The notes under the pieces are model-generated. The model was not told the DNA's origin. It ran no database searches and saw only the letters and a list, made by a program, of their open reading frames with translations. The position numbers were made by a program, and so were the translations under genes. A stretch of DNA of 64,000 bases from Flavobacterium supellecticarium (lineage in GTDB: Bacteria; Bacteroidota; Bacteroidia; Flavobacteriales; Flavobacteriaceae), in the NCBI RefSeq assembly GCF_004801375.1, contig NZ_SSNZ01000002.1, forward strand, positions 496,001-560,000, given 5' to 3'. Below, piece after piece: positions 9,110 through 17,124 of this stretch (within the stretch, counting starts at the first letter, position 1; every line of letters begins with the position of its first letter).

Positions 9110-9117
9110 CAAAGGTA
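9110..9117 (-). promoter_or_regulatory. Candidate -7 box for the HEAT/GT2/YaiO operon
   Basis: The minus strand reads TACCTTTG, a match to TAnnTTTG, 22 bases before the TTG start of the HEAT gene. The -33 region has no clear TTG at the usual distance. Confidence 0.45.
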
Positions 9118-9361
9118 GTAAATTTTATACGTTTTTGGCGTTAAATTTTTCTAAAACCAAGGCGTAATGTGGCTTAATTCGTTGGTTTTTAGTGGTTTTA
9201 GAAGTATTTTTTATAGTCAGAAATTTCTGAAAATGATATAGCTAAACTTATTTCTTAGCGATAGCAGCTTTAAATGTTATCCGAATAAAACTGTTATTAA
9301 TAAAATCAACACCAGACAGGTTTTTAAGACCGATGACATGTTGATTTCTTAAACTACAGAA

Positions 9362-9823
9362 CTATTTATCGAGCAGCTTTTCGAGTAAAGCCACTTTTTC
9401 CTTTTCGGAAGTCACTAATTGCTTTTCGGTTTCCAATAAGCGTTCGTATAACTTTTTATTTTCATCGAGCGCCTCCAGCCATTTTTCAACCGGATTGATA
9501 TTAAAAGTTGGATAATTGTTGTAAAGCGAATTGCCGGTAGCGGTATCGCTATTATTTACAGTATTAGAAATAATATTAATAGCCGACTCTTCATCAAAAC
9601 TTTCGATAGCGTTAATTGGGATCTTTAAAATTTCGGAAAGCCTTTGTAGTATTTCTTTCTCTATAGTTTCTTTTTGTTCCAAAAGCGATATTTTTTGCTG
9701 ATTCCAATCCTCGCCCATTTCAAATGCCAAAGCATCCTGTTTCATACCGAGCATCTCGCGGAACCGTTTGATATTACGTCCCTGATGAATTTTCTTGTTT
9801 TTGTCTTTCGTTGTTGTAGTCAT
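9362..9823 (-). CDS. XRE family HTH regulator, tandem copy A
   Basis: A 153-residue protein. A Cro/C1-type helix-turn-helix lies at about residues 13-75 (NIKRFREMLGMKQDALAF, then QQKISLLEQ and LQRLSEILKIP). The C-terminal ~40 residues are a charged coiled coil (KKLYERLLETEKQL, KVALLEKLL) suited to oligomerisation. It is nearly identical to the next gene upstream; the differences are a few substitutions and extra residues (GNSLYNN; QLVTS). Likely a DNA-binding regulator; its target is unknown, although autoregulation would be usual. Downstream lies a degenerate form of the local palindrome near 9305-9342. Confidence 0.9.
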   Translation of the reverse strand: MTTTTKDKNKKIHQGRNIKRFREMLGMKQDALAFEMGEDWNQQKISLLEQKETIEKEILQRLSEILKIPINAIESFDEESAINIISNTVNNSDTATGNSLYNNYPTFNINPVEKWLEALDENKKLYERLLETEKQLVTSEKEKVALLEKLLDK

Positions 9824-9923
9824 GGCGTATAATTTAGAGCGTGAATTAAAGATACAACCAAATAATGGCTTATTAGGATTGTTAGCAGAAATGACTTATA
9901 GTAGGGTTTGATTGTCTTACTTT

Positions 9924-9960
9924 CTATACCTGACAGGTTTCAAAAACGGCTCAGGTATAG
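9924..9960. repeat. Dispersed palindrome, copy 1
   Basis: Perfect 10-base arms CTATACCTGA and TCAGGTATAG enclose a 17-base middle containing ACAGGTTT-like sequence partly paired with CGG. It belongs to a family of similar palindromes in this window and lies between the two XRE copies. Confidence 0.75.
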
Positions 9961-9963
9961 GGA

Positions 9964-10395
9964 TTATTTGTTGAGTAACTTTTCCATTAAAGCCACTTTT
10001 TCCTTTTCAGTTTCCAATAAGCGTTCGTATAACTTTTTATTTTCATCGAGCGCTTCCAGCCATTTTTCAACAGGATTGATGTTGATGGTAGTATAATTCA
10101 AAGTGCCTGAAGCGGTATCGCTATTGTTTACAGTATTGGTAATAATATTGATAGCCGACTCTTCATCAAAATTTTCGATAGCGTTAATAGGGATCTTTAA
10201 AATTTCGGAAAGCCTTTGTAGTATTTCTTTCTCTATGGTTTCTTTTTGTTCCAAAAGCGATATTTTTTGCTGATTCCAATCCTCGCCCATTTCAAATGCC
10301 AAAGCATCCTGTTTCATACCGAGCATTTCGCGGAACCGTTTGATATTACGTCCCTGATGAATTTTCTTGTTTTTGTCTTTCGTTGTTGTAGTCAT
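9964..10395 (-). CDS. XRE family HTH regulator, tandem copy B
   Basis: A 143-residue near-duplicate of the following gene: the first ~75 residues, covering the helix-turn-helix, are the same. Differences lie mainly in the low-conservation linker near residues 98-105 and in a shorter coiled-coil tail (LLETEKEKVALMEKLL, lacking the QLVTS segment). The two probably can form mixed oligomers through the shared C-terminal coil, which is inference. The leader and start context are also shared with copy A, so both may respond to the same signal. Confidence 0.9.
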   Translation of the reverse strand: MTTTTKDKNKKIHQGRNIKRFREMLGMKQDALAFEMGEDWNQQKISLLEQKETIEKEILQRLSEILKIPINAIENFDEESAINIITNTVNNSDTASGTLNYTTININPVEKWLEALDENKKLYERLLETEKEKVALMEKLLNK

Positions 10396-10492
10396 GGCGT
10401 ATAATTTAGAGTGTGAATTAAAGATACACCTAAATAATGACGTATTACAATTATCGGCCGCAATGACCTAGAGAAGGGGGGAGTTGTCTTAT

Positions 10493-10527
10493 TACACCTG
10501 ACAGGTTTCCAAAACGGGTCAGGTGTA
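10493..10527. repeat. Dispersed palindrome, copy 2
   Basis: Perfect 10-base arms TACACCTGAC and GTCAGGTGTA around AGGTTTCCAAAACGG. A half-copy (ATCAGGTGTAG) follows at about 10531-10541. Compared with copy 1 a T-A pair has become C-G on both arms, which keeps the pairing. Confidence 0.78.
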
Positions 10528-10551
10528 GCAATCAGGTGTAGCGATCCTGTT

Positions 10552-11142
10552 TTATTTTTCGGGAATCAACGGTTCGGCATTTTGATAATATTCAAAACCA
10601 TTCCAGGTAAAATTGGTCGCGTCGGTTCCGATATCCCAGGCAAAAATATCCTCCTGATAGGTTTGTACACTTGTGATCATAAAACAGCTACCATCGGGAT
10701 AATACTCGAAATCATAAATGTTGACGTTATCTTTGTAGTAGCTTTTATCAGTGAGAACGCAGGTCAATAGACCGTCTTTCGGTTCGTATTTTTTATAACA
10801 AATAATATTGGTATTTGCATCTTCAACCGTGATCCTTTTGTCGGTTAGGAGATGATCAATATACGTTAAATTTTCGGTGACTTTATAAGTGTTTTGATGA
10901 TACATAAAAGTAATAGACACTGTGCCGTTTTCCGCATGTACCAGACGATCAATATCCGCTTCCGAATAGGCATAAAAGGAAATATTGGACAATTCGCCAT
11001 TGATATAGGTTTTTTTGTGGATAATAATGTCGTTTTCGGAATACGTCTCAAAAAGATAGTCCGGTAGGTAATCGGATGTCTCTTTTTCGATCGTTATTTT
11101 AGTCCCATTTGCGTCGGTATAATGGTGAATGTTGGGTATCAT
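10552..11142 (-). CDS. Hypothetical protein, 196 residues
   Basis: A predicted soluble protein with no signal peptide or membrane segment. It is rich in Tyr, Asp and Asn with alternating beta-prone stretches (IHHYTDANGTKITIEK, IYDFEYYPDGSCFMITS), which would suit a beta-rich fold, but I recognise no family. It lies in the accessory patch between the XRE pair and a CpXC gene, about 20 bases after the latter, so the two may be cotranscribed. Function unknown. Confidence 0.6.
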   Translation of the reverse strand: MIPNIHHYTDANGTKITIEKETSDYLPDYLFETYSENDIIIHKKTYINGELSNISFYAYSEADIDRLVHAENGTVSITFMYHQNTYKVTENLTYIDHLLTDKRITVEDANTNIICYKKYEPKDGLLTCVLTDKSYYKDNVNIYDFEYYPDGSCFMITSVQTYQEDIFAWDIGTDATNFTWNGFEYYQNAEPLIPEK

Positions 11143-11162
11143 TGCGATGATGTAAGGTGTTT

Positions 11163-11792
11163 TTATTTTCGAAGTATATCCTGATTGTATAACTTATTTT
11201 TTTCATCCGAAGTAAGATTCTTGAAATCATATTTCATTTCCATTATCTGACTTGGATGTGAAAAACAGTGGAAAACAATTTTCTTTTTAAACAAACTGCT
11301 TTCTATTTTTTTAAAGAAGACCTTAAAATCGAAATTACCTTCGATACTGCCTACTTCTTTAATGGATTCATCCAAAATCGATTTCATCCGATGCGTCACT
11401 TGTTCGATTACAAGATCGTTTAACTTTTGATCCAAAATCGTAATCTTTTCCGTTAGCCGGGGATACTGTTTTAGCTTACGATAGATATAGCCCTGTTCGA
11501 TAAGTTTATCGCGCAATTGATTTTTAGCATCCTCCTCCTTATGATCAACAGTGTCGTCATCGGCTAATGCTAACTCCAACATAATTTTTTGGGACATATC
11601 GTGATAGAAAAAACCGGAGACAATATTAATCTCTTTATGGCAATTCGTACAAATGCTATCGTTTAGTTTTCCCGAAAGGACCTTGCTTTTTAACTCGGGA
11701 TTTAGGGTAACATTTACCGATTGGTAGTAGTTTAGCTCCTGTTCGGAATTGCAATGCGGACAGTTTTGACGGGTTTTATTGTTACGACTCAT
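11163..11792 (-). CDS. CpXC zinc-ribbon domain protein
   Basis: A 209-residue protein. C11-PH-C14 and C48-TN-C51 form a likely four-cysteine zinc ribbon, and the spacing and the following FFYHDMSQKIMLEL resemble the CpXC family. Residues ~85-209 are charged and mainly helical. The family's function is not established. The gene is first in the minus-strand patch containing the 196-residue hypothetical gene and the XRE copies; there is no signal peptide, so it is cytoplasmic. Confidence 0.65.
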   Translation of the reverse strand: MSRNNKTRQNCPHCNSEQELNYYQSVNVTLNPELKSKVLSGKLNDSICTNCHKEINIVSGFFYHDMSQKIMLELALADDDTVDHKEEDAKNQLRDKLIEQGYIYRKLKQYPRLTEKITILDQKLNDLVIEQVTHRMKSILDESIKEVGSIEGNFDFKVFFKKIESSLFKKKIVFHCFSHPSQIMEMKYDFKNLTSDEKNKLYNQDILRK

Positions 11793-11913
11793 TGATAATG
11801 ATGTTTTGCAGTGTTGTTATGATGCTACGCAAATATAGTAATCTGACACCATGAGTGTGTTAATTTTTCTCATAGTTGAGAAAATAAAAAGTAGAGGTAA
11901 TCTAGATTGTGTT

Positions 11914-11928
11914 ACACCAGACAGGTGT
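11914..11928. repeat. Degenerate member of the palindrome family
   Basis: ACACC-AGACA-GGTGT: a short form of the palindrome whose outer arms match the ACACC/GGTGT ends of the other copies. It lies just after the TIGR02757 stop codon. Confidence 0.5.
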
Positions 11929-11933
11929 GAAAT

Positions 11934-12722
11934 CTATTTAAACCCCTCAAAAACGCCCAGTCCAAACAACGCAAAGTCATATTTTACCGGATCGTTGGGA
12001 TCCATAAGGCGGAGATTTTTGTCTAGCTCGGCCAAGGCTTTACCATCGTTTTGTTTGCGGGTTAGAAGTCCGAGTTTGCGGGCAACATTTCCAGAATGTA
12101 CATCCAGCGGACAAGATAGAGCAGCGGGTGAAATCGACTTCCAGATTCCCAAATCCACACCTTTGTTGTCGTTTCTAGCCATCCAACGCAGGAACATGTT
12201 GATCCGCTTGGCAGCCGAACCATTTGCCGGATCGGAAATATGTTTTTGCGTACGGTTTTGATGTTCAATTTCAAAAAAGACACGTTTAAATTCCGAAATG
12301 CCGGCTTGCATCGAATCCGGTTGCTGATATTGTGCGAACACCGCTTCGAGTCCGTTATGGTTGTGGTAGATATTTTGTAGACTTTTGATAAAAAACACCA
12401 TATCGGTACCATTAAACGTCCGGTGTACAAAACTTTCCATCCGTTCCAACTGATCGTCGGTATGCGACATTACAAAATCGTAAGGCGAATTGCCCATCAA
12501 ATCCATCATCCGTTGTGCATTTTTGATAATCATCTTACGGTTTCCCCAAGCTATCGTCGCACTTAGAAAACCGGCAATTTCGATATCTTCTTTTTGCGAA
12601 TACAAATGCGGAATCTGTATCGGATCGGATTCGATAAAATCAGGATTGTTGTACAAGGCAACCTTTTCGTTTAAAAACGATTGCAATTCGTCAAGTGCCA
12701 GTTCCGGATGTGTGGTTTTCAT
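11934..12722 (-). CDS. TIGR02757 family protein (DUF2400)
   Basis: A 262-residue protein that matches TIGR02757 through YNNPDFIESDPIQIPHLY, the region IAGFLSATIAWGNRKMIIKN, NMFLRWMARNDNKGVDLG and the C-terminal PLDVHSGNVARKLGLL. The last segment resembles the helical DNA-glycosylase-like part of the family, but the biochemical role is unknown. Its start codon shares one base with the stop of the upstream ATPase gene (TAATG), so they are translated together. Confidence 0.88.
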   Translation of the reverse strand: MKTTHPELALDELQSFLNEKVALYNNPDFIESDPIQIPHLYSQKEDIEIAGFLSATIAWGNRKMIIKNAQRMMDLMGNSPYDFVMSHTDDQLERMESFVHRTFNGTDMVFFIKSLQNIYHNHNGLEAVFAQYQQPDSMQAGISEFKRVFFEIEHQNRTQKHISDPANGSAAKRINMFLRWMARNDNKGVDLGIWKSISPAALSCPLDVHSGNVARKLGLLTRKQNDGKALAELDKNLRLMDPNDPVKYDFALFGLGVFEGFK

Positions 12723-13393
12723 TATAGTGGTTGTCTACTAATTTGTCCGTCGACCATAACCAACTTACGATCGGCCATATTGGCCAATTCTTCGTTATGG
12801 GTAACGATGACAAATGTTTGTCCAAATTCGTCCCGTAATTTAAAAAACAACTGGTGTAGGTTTTCAGCCGAATGCGTATCCAGATTTCCGGACGGTTCAT
12901 CGGCAAAAATCACAGCGGGTTTGTTGATCAGTGAGCGGGCTACAGCTACACGTTGTTGTTCACCACCGGAAAGTTCCCCAGGTTTGTGGTTCATTCGGTG
13001 GTATAATCCCAGATAATTCAATAATTTGATGGCTTCGTTTTCCACTTCTTTTTTCTCCTTTCCGGCGATAAAAGCGGGAATACAAACATTTTCAAGAGCC
13101 GTGAATTCCGGTAAAAGCTGGTGAAACTGGAAAATAAAACCCAGTTGCTGGTTTCGGAATTTCGACAACGCTTTGTCATTCATTTTTAGGATATCCTCAT
13201 TGTTGATGAGCAACGAAGTACCAATTTCCACTGTTGGTTTGTCCAGCGTACCCAGAATTTGTAATAGCGTGGTTTTTCCGGCTCCGGAGGCACCCACAAT
13301 TGAAACGATTTCGCTTTTTTGGATATGCAGATCAACCCCTTTCAACACATGAAGTTTGTCGTAATATTTATGAATATTCTTAGCCTGTATCAT
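12722..13393 (-). CDS. lolD: ABC transporter ATP-binding protein, LolD type
   Basis: A 223-residue ATPase with Walker [13 protein letters not shown]-loop [18 protein letters not shown], signature [15 protein letters not shown], Walker [13 protein letters not shown] and switch VTHNEELA. The [15 protein letters not shown] stretch and the length fit LolD, which with LolC/E releases lipoproteins from the inner membrane; related MacB-type ATPases look alike and no permease is adjacent. That leaves the exact partner uncertain. It is first in a two-gene unit with the TIGR02757 gene. Confidence 0.85.
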   Translation of the reverse strand: MIQAKNIHKYYDKLHVLKGVDLHIQKSEIVSIVGASGAGKTTLLQILGTLDKPTVEIGTSLLINNEDILKMNDKALSKFRNQQLGFIFQFHQLLPEFTALENVCIPAFIAGKEKKEVENEAIKLLNYLGLYHRMNHKPGELSGGEQQRVAVARSLINKPAVIFADEPSGNLDTHSAENLHQLFFKLRDEFGQTFVIVTHNEELANMADRKLVMVDGQISRQPL

Positions 13394-13533
13394 TTTAGTG
13401 AATTTCTACAAAGAAACGAAGATTTTGAGTAAAATGAAATCCGTAGCCGATATAATTCCGTATAGATATAAAGTTTCGTTAACAACAAAATATCTCCTTT
13501 CGGATTTGATTAATTTTGATAAAAACTAAAGTT

Positions 13534-14178
13534 ATGAAAACTATTTTTGTACTACTCATTTCACTAGGGGCGCTGTCGTGCCAATCCAGTGATAAAAAAA
13601 TAAGTGCCGAAAAAAACAAAGCGATAAATACAATGAACGAACAAAAAGGATTACAAGTGGCCACGGTGGCCGGAGGTTGCTTTTGGTGTACGGAAGCCCT
13701 GTTTTTGGAATTAAAAGGCGTTAAAAAAGTAGTGTCCGGTTATACGGGTGGAACGGTTAAAAATCCAACGTATAAAGAAGTGTGTACCGGAACGACCGGT
13801 CATGCGGAAGCGATTGAGATCACGTTTGATCCGGGTCAGATTTCCTACGAGGATATCTTAGAAGTCTTTTTTGCAACACACGACCCGACTACTTTAAACC
13901 GTCAGGGTGCCGATGTGGGAACGCAATATCGCAGTGAGATTTTTTATCACGACGAAGCTCAGAAAAAAGCAGCTGAAAATTTTATCAAGCTTTTGAATGA
14001 TCAAAATATTTATGGTAAAAACGTGGTGACTAAAGTAAGTCAGGCGACGACCTTTTATCCGGCCGAAGATTACCATCAGGATTATTACAACCAGAACAAA
14101 TCGCAACCGTATTGTATGGCGGTAATCAATCCGAAATTGGACAAGCTACGTAAAAACTATAAATCGATGCTAAAATAA
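13534..14178 (+). CDS. msrA: Peptide-methionine (S)-S-oxide reductase, exported lipoprotein form
   Basis: Reduces the S epimer of methionine sulfoxide in proteins. The active-site motif GGCFWC has the catalytic Cys at residue 49; SGYTGG, HAEAIEITFDP, GTQYRS and the C-terminal AEDYHQDYY are typical of MsrA. Starting at 13534 gives MKTIFVLLISLGALSC, a lipoprotein signal with Cys16 as the lipidated residue, so the enzyme should act in the envelope instead of the cytoplasm. A longer frame from 13516 would place charged residues before the signal and is less likely. Confidence 0.95.
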   Translation: MKTIFVLLISLGALSCQSSDKKISAEKNKAINTMNEQKGLQVATVAGGCFWCTEALFLELKGVKKVVSGYTGGTVKNPTYKEVCTGTTGHAEAIEITFDPGQISYEDILEVFFATHDPTTLNRQGADVGTQYRSEIFYHDEAQKKAAENFIKLLNDQNIYGKNVVTKVSQATTFYPAEDYHQDYYNQNKSQPYCMAVINPKLDKLRKNYKSMLK

Positions 14179-14223
14179 TTTTGGCATTGATTTTGCGTTA
14201 TTATGGCATAAAAAAGTGATAAA

Positions 14224-14517
14224 ATGACTGAAATTCAGGTAAAAGCAGCCGCGGCCGACAAACAGCGGAAATTGATGTTGAGCATTCTCTTCGACCTGAT
14301 CGGATGTATGACCTATTTGCTTCCGTTTTTTGGGGAGTTTCTGGATATTGCCTGGGCTCCGATAGCTGGTTTTATTCTGGCGCGGATGTATAAAGGTACG
14401 ATCGGTACAGTAGGTGGTATTTTTGCCTTTGTGGAAGAGTTAATGCCGGGACTGGATTTTATTCCAACGTTTACGCTGACCTGGATTTATACCTATGTGA
14501 TCCGAAAACAGGAATAG
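14224..14517 (+). CDS. Small conserved membrane protein
   Basis: A 97-residue protein with a charged cytoplasmic start (QVKAAAADKQRK) and hydrophobic stretches near residues 20-37, 43-55 and 78-92. I do not recognise a named family. It follows msrA by 45 bases in the same direction and may be expressed with it; a member of the palindrome family lies after it. Confidence 0.65.
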   Translation: MTEIQVKAAAADKQRKLMLSILFDLIGCMTYLLPFFGEFLDIAWAPIAGFILARMYKGTIGTVGGIFAFVEELMPGLDFIPTFTLTWIYTYVIRKQE

Positions 14518-14585
14518 CGAGAAGAATATATAGAATATAGAGAAAAGAGGCTGTATTAGGCCTCTTTTTTATTGTGTATACACAG

Positions 14586-14610
14586 CTGACAGGTTTCAAA
14601 AGCCTGTCAG
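14586..14610. repeat. Dispersed palindrome, copy 3
   Basis: CTGACAGG and CCTGTCAG pair perfectly around TTTCAAAAG; flanking bases (CACAG, GTGTAG) keep traces of the ACACC/GGTGT ends. It lies between convergent genes, where it could also act as a weak terminator. Confidence 0.72.
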
Positions 14611-14635
14611 GTGTAGTGTTTATAAGGTGATATGC

Positions 14636-14947
14636 TTATTCTTTCTTTTTAAAAAGGAATCCCAATCCCATATGGCGAAGCATTTTTTTTACGAAATTCC
14701 AGAAAAAAGTAAATTGTCCGAAAATGGTTCCGATAATAACCAAAAGTACTTTATAAACCGGAAGAATGATCACAATTCGCAAGGGCCAATAGAGCCATGG
14801 TGTAAGGTTGTCTTTGGTGATGCCAAGCCATTCCACTAACGGTTTCGACAGGTAAGAAGCTGTTGATCCGGTTATGGCAAATACGGTAAAAATGATGACT
14901 AACTGGAAGTTGGAAGAAACGCCCCAACGTCGTTTTAATTTTTCCAT
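14636..14947 (-). CDS. DUF6787-like small membrane protein
   Basis: A 103-residue membrane protein when started at MEKLKRRWG (14947). Two or three hydrophobic segments (LVIIFTVFAITGSTASYL, WPLRIVIILPVYKVLLVIIG) are followed by a basic tail. I choose this start because a -7 box lies just upstream and the longer frame from 14995 would overlap the preceding lipoprotein gene. It resembles the DUF6787 proteins found next to DUF6146 lipoproteins in Flavobacteriaceae; function unknown. Confidence 0.7.
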   Translation of the reverse strand: MEKLKRRWGVSSNFQLVIIFTVFAITGSTASYLSKPLVEWLGITKDNLTPWLYWPLRIVIILPVYKVLLVIIGTIFGQFTFFWNFVKKMLRHMGLGFLFKKKE

Positions 14948-14964
14948 TGCTTTTGAAATAGGCT

Positions 14965-14972
14965 CAAAAATA
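14965..14972 (-). promoter_or_regulatory. Candidate -7 box for the DUF6787-like gene
   Basis: Minus-strand TATTTTTG, matching TAnnTTTG, 17 bases before the chosen ATG at 14947 and just after the stop of the upstream gene. It supports the shorter start. Confidence 0.45.
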
Positions 14973-14978
14973 CAATTT

Positions 14979-15425
14979 TTATGGTCGCGGCGCAAAGCCT
15001 CCGAGGCGAATATTGTTTTTTAATTGGAAATAGACTAAATAATTATAGAGTAAATAGTTTACTTCATAACCATAATCAGTACCACTGTTATAATCGATGT
15101 TCATGGTAAATAAATTCTCTTGTCCCGGCTTTAAACCTGTAACGCGGGTATTCCATCCGGTTACCCAATCGAGATTTCGTACCTCCAGATATTTTTGATC
15201 ATAAAAACCTCTTGGTTTGGCTCTGGCAATTAGCCAGGAATTAAAACCGGGATCGATAATAATGATCTCGTATTGCAATTCGTCATTAGCGATACGAACG
15301 GTGTCATTCGTTGTAGCCGTCGGATCAATTTCGGCGCGATCGGCCGCGGTAACGGGTCTGGGGGTAGTACAACTCCAGAGAACAATCAGGAAAAACAAAA
15401 TTCCGGAGTAAAGCAGCTTTTTCAT
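14979..15425 (-). CDS. DUF6146-like lipoprotein
   Basis: A 148-residue protein whose N-terminus MKKLLYSGILFFLIVLWSCT is a lipoprotein signal with Cys19 in the lipobox LWSC. The mature part contains the conserved-looking LQYEIIIIDPGFNSWLIARA and the YLEVRN-to-YLLYNY region found in DUF6146 proteins, a family of unknown function in this group. It precedes the DUF6787-like gene with about 30 bases between them. Confidence 0.75.
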   Translation of the reverse strand: MKKLLYSGILFFLIVLWSCTTPRPVTAADRAEIDPTATTNDTVRIANDELQYEIIIIDPGFNSWLIARAKPRGFYDQKYLEVRNLDWVTGWNTRVTGLKPGQENLFTMNIDYNSGTDYGYEVNYLLYNYLVYFQLKNNIRLGGFAPRP

Positions 15426-15481
15426 AGGATTGTTTTCCTATAAAAATACTAAAAATGCGCAGGATAGCCACTGTTTTTAAC

Positions 15482-15509
15482 AAAAAAAGCCGGGTGATTA
15501 CCCGGCTTT
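15482..15509 (-). terminator. Rho-independent terminator after the DUF937 gene
   Basis: AAAGCCGGGT-GATT-ACCCGGCTTT is a perfect 10-base-pair hairpin. On the minus strand it ends in a run of Ts, so it terminates the gene whose stop is at 15528. Confidence 0.9.
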
Positions 15510-15527
15510 CTGTAAAATGATATGATT

Positions 15528-16085
15528 TTATCTTCCGAAAAGTTTTCCAAAAATCCCGCCAATTCCGCCTTTTTTGGTTACGGCTGCCATAGCGTCGCTC
15601 ATATCCACTTTTCCGTCGTTGTTCTGATCCAAACCAAATTGACCACCATATTTGGAAATGGCATCCATAAGTCCGGAATTGCCGTTTCCACCGGAAATGG
15701 CACTCACAATGTCGGCAATATCAAAGCCTTTTTGGTTCGGGTCTTTTGCTTTATTGATCAATGAACCTAGGACATTTGGAATCAAACTACCGGCCACACC
15801 CGAAGCGGCTTCCGTGCTCAATCCGAATTTTTGTCCCAGATCACCGGTGAGTTGCTCGGATAATTGTTGTACCACCGGATTGGAACCGGATGTGGCATTA
15901 TTACCCTGAAACAGCCCGGCTAATTGATCCATGTTTCCTTCGGAAGCTATTTTTTGAAGTCCGGTAAAAATGGAACTTCCGGCTTGTTGCATAACGTCCT
16001 GGTTTAATTCGTTCGGGATAGCCTCGTTTTTAACAATGGCATCGCCGCCATATTGCTGTACTAATTGCGTTAATTGTTCGAGCAT
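15528..16085 (-). CDS. DUF937 (YidB-like) protein
   Basis: A 185-residue cytoplasmic protein starting at MLEQLTQLVQQYGGDAI. It has the Gly/Gln-rich helical pattern of DUF937 proteins (SSIFTGLQKIASEGN, QQLSEQLTGDLGQKFGLS) and near its C-terminus an EF-hand-like DQNNDGKVDMSDAMAA calcium-binding loop. The longer frame from 16130 adds residues without family support. Function unknown; it follows serA by about 50 bases and ends in a strong terminator. Confidence 0.82.
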   Translation of the reverse strand: MLEQLTQLVQQYGGDAIVKNEAIPNELNQDVMQQAGSSIFTGLQKIASEGNMDQLAGLFQGNNATSGSNPVVQQLSEQLTGDLGQKFGLSTEAASGVAGSLIPNVLGSLINKAKDPNQKGFDIADIVSAISGGNGNSGLMDAISKYGGQFGLDQNNDGKVDMSDAMAAVTKKGGIGGIFGKLFGR

Positions 16086-16139
16086 AGCGTTTGATTTAGA
16101 GTTGCTTATCAAATGTACGCAAAAAAACAATTGTCCGTA

Positions 16140-17099
16140 TTAGGCGTCATTTTTTAATAAACTGATAATCTGTTCGGCCAGTTCAGTTCCGATGCGCTCC
16201 TGTGCTTCCAGTGTGGCTGCTCCGATATGCGGCGTTAGTGAAATTTTAGGGTTCATCAATACCTGAATAGCCGGTGTGGGTTCTTCTTCAAAAACATCCA
16301 ATCCGGCAAAGAGTACTTTTTCGTCTTCCAAAGCATCAATCAGTGCCACTTCGTCGATCACACCGCCACGGGCACAATTAATAATGCCGACATCCTGTTT
16401 CATCAGGTCAAATTCGGCTTTTCCGATAACATAACCATCCTGAGCCGGAACGTGTAGACTGATAAAATCCGAATGCCGTAAAACATCTTCCATCGGTTCC
16501 GTTTCGATATCGACATTGATAAACTGACCATTGTAGAAGTCGACTTTAATGGTCGCTTCTTCCACATAGGTATCGGTTGCGATTACTTTCATGCCCAATC
16601 CCAAGGCTATTCGGGCCACTTCACGGCCAATACGTCCGAAACCGATAATTCCGATCGTTTTGCCGCGTAATTCGATTCCATTGGCATAGGCTTTTTTCAG
16701 ACTGTTAAACTGCGTATCGCCATCCAAAGGCATATTCCGATTGGCATCGTGCAAAAAGCGCGCTCCGGAAAACAGATGGGCAAAAACAAGTTCGGCCACC
16801 GATTCGGATGAGGCAGCCGGAGTATTGATCACATGTAATCCTTTTTCGCGGGCATAGGTTACGTCGATATTATCCATTCCAACGCCGCCGCGACCAATCA
16901 CTTTTAAGGTCGGACAACTGTCGATGATGTCTTTTCGTATTTTAGTCGCACTGCGCACTAATACTACGTCGATTTGATGTTTGTTGATATAATTGGCAAC
17001 CTGTTCCTGGGCTACTTTGGTCGTGATTACTTCAAAACCGCCGGCTTCCAAAGCATTGATCCCACTTTGAGACAGGCCGTCGTTCGCTAATACTTTCAT
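16140..17099 (-). CDS. serA: D-3-phosphoglycerate dehydrogenase (D-2-hydroxyacid dehydrogenase)
   Basis: First step of serine synthesis: 3-phosphoglycerate plus NAD to 3-phosphohydroxypyruvate. The 319-residue protein has the Rossmann motif GIIGFGRIGREVA, the substrate loop GRGGVGMDNID, the catalytic Arg and Glu in CARGGVIDE and the catalytic His in TPHIGAAT. No ACT domain is present, so it is the short form. I start at 17099 (MKVLANDGLS), since the frame from 17132 would overlap serC. Position directly after serC makes the assignment to serine synthesis firm over other 2-hydroxyacid dehydrogenases. Confidence 0.94.
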   Translation of the reverse strand: MKVLANDGLSQSGINALEAGGFEVITTKVAQEQVANYINKHQIDVVLVRSATKIRKDIIDSCPTLKVIGRGGVGMDNIDVTYAREKGLHVINTPAASSESVAELVFAHLFSGARFLHDANRNMPLDGDTQFNSLKKAYANGIELRGKTIGIIGFGRIGREVARIALGLGMKVIATDTYVEEATIKVDFYNGQFINVDIETEPMEDVLRHSDFISLHVPAQDGYVIGKAEFDLMKQDVGIINCARGGVIDEVALIDALEDEKVLFAGLDVFEEEPTPAIQVLMNPKISLTPHIGAATLEAQERIGTELAEQIISLLKNDA

Positions 17100-17124
17100 A
17101 ATATGTTGGGTGTCATTAAATTCG

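Larger units (their letters stand above)
9362..10527. repeat. Tandem duplication of [palindrome + XRE gene]
   Basis: Two adjacent units of about 565-600 bases, 9362-9960 and 9964-10527. Each holds an XRE gene, its leader (both read GCGTATAATTTAGAG on the plus strand just outside the start codon) and a terminal palindrome. Coding parts are almost identical while leaders have diverged more, which indicates a recent duplication kept under coding selection. Confidence 0.88.

Noticed and set aside
9305..9342. Another palindrome (ATCAACA ... TGTTGAT)
   Set aside because: Outer arms pair but the inner part has decayed; I mention it only as a possible degenerate relative of the family.
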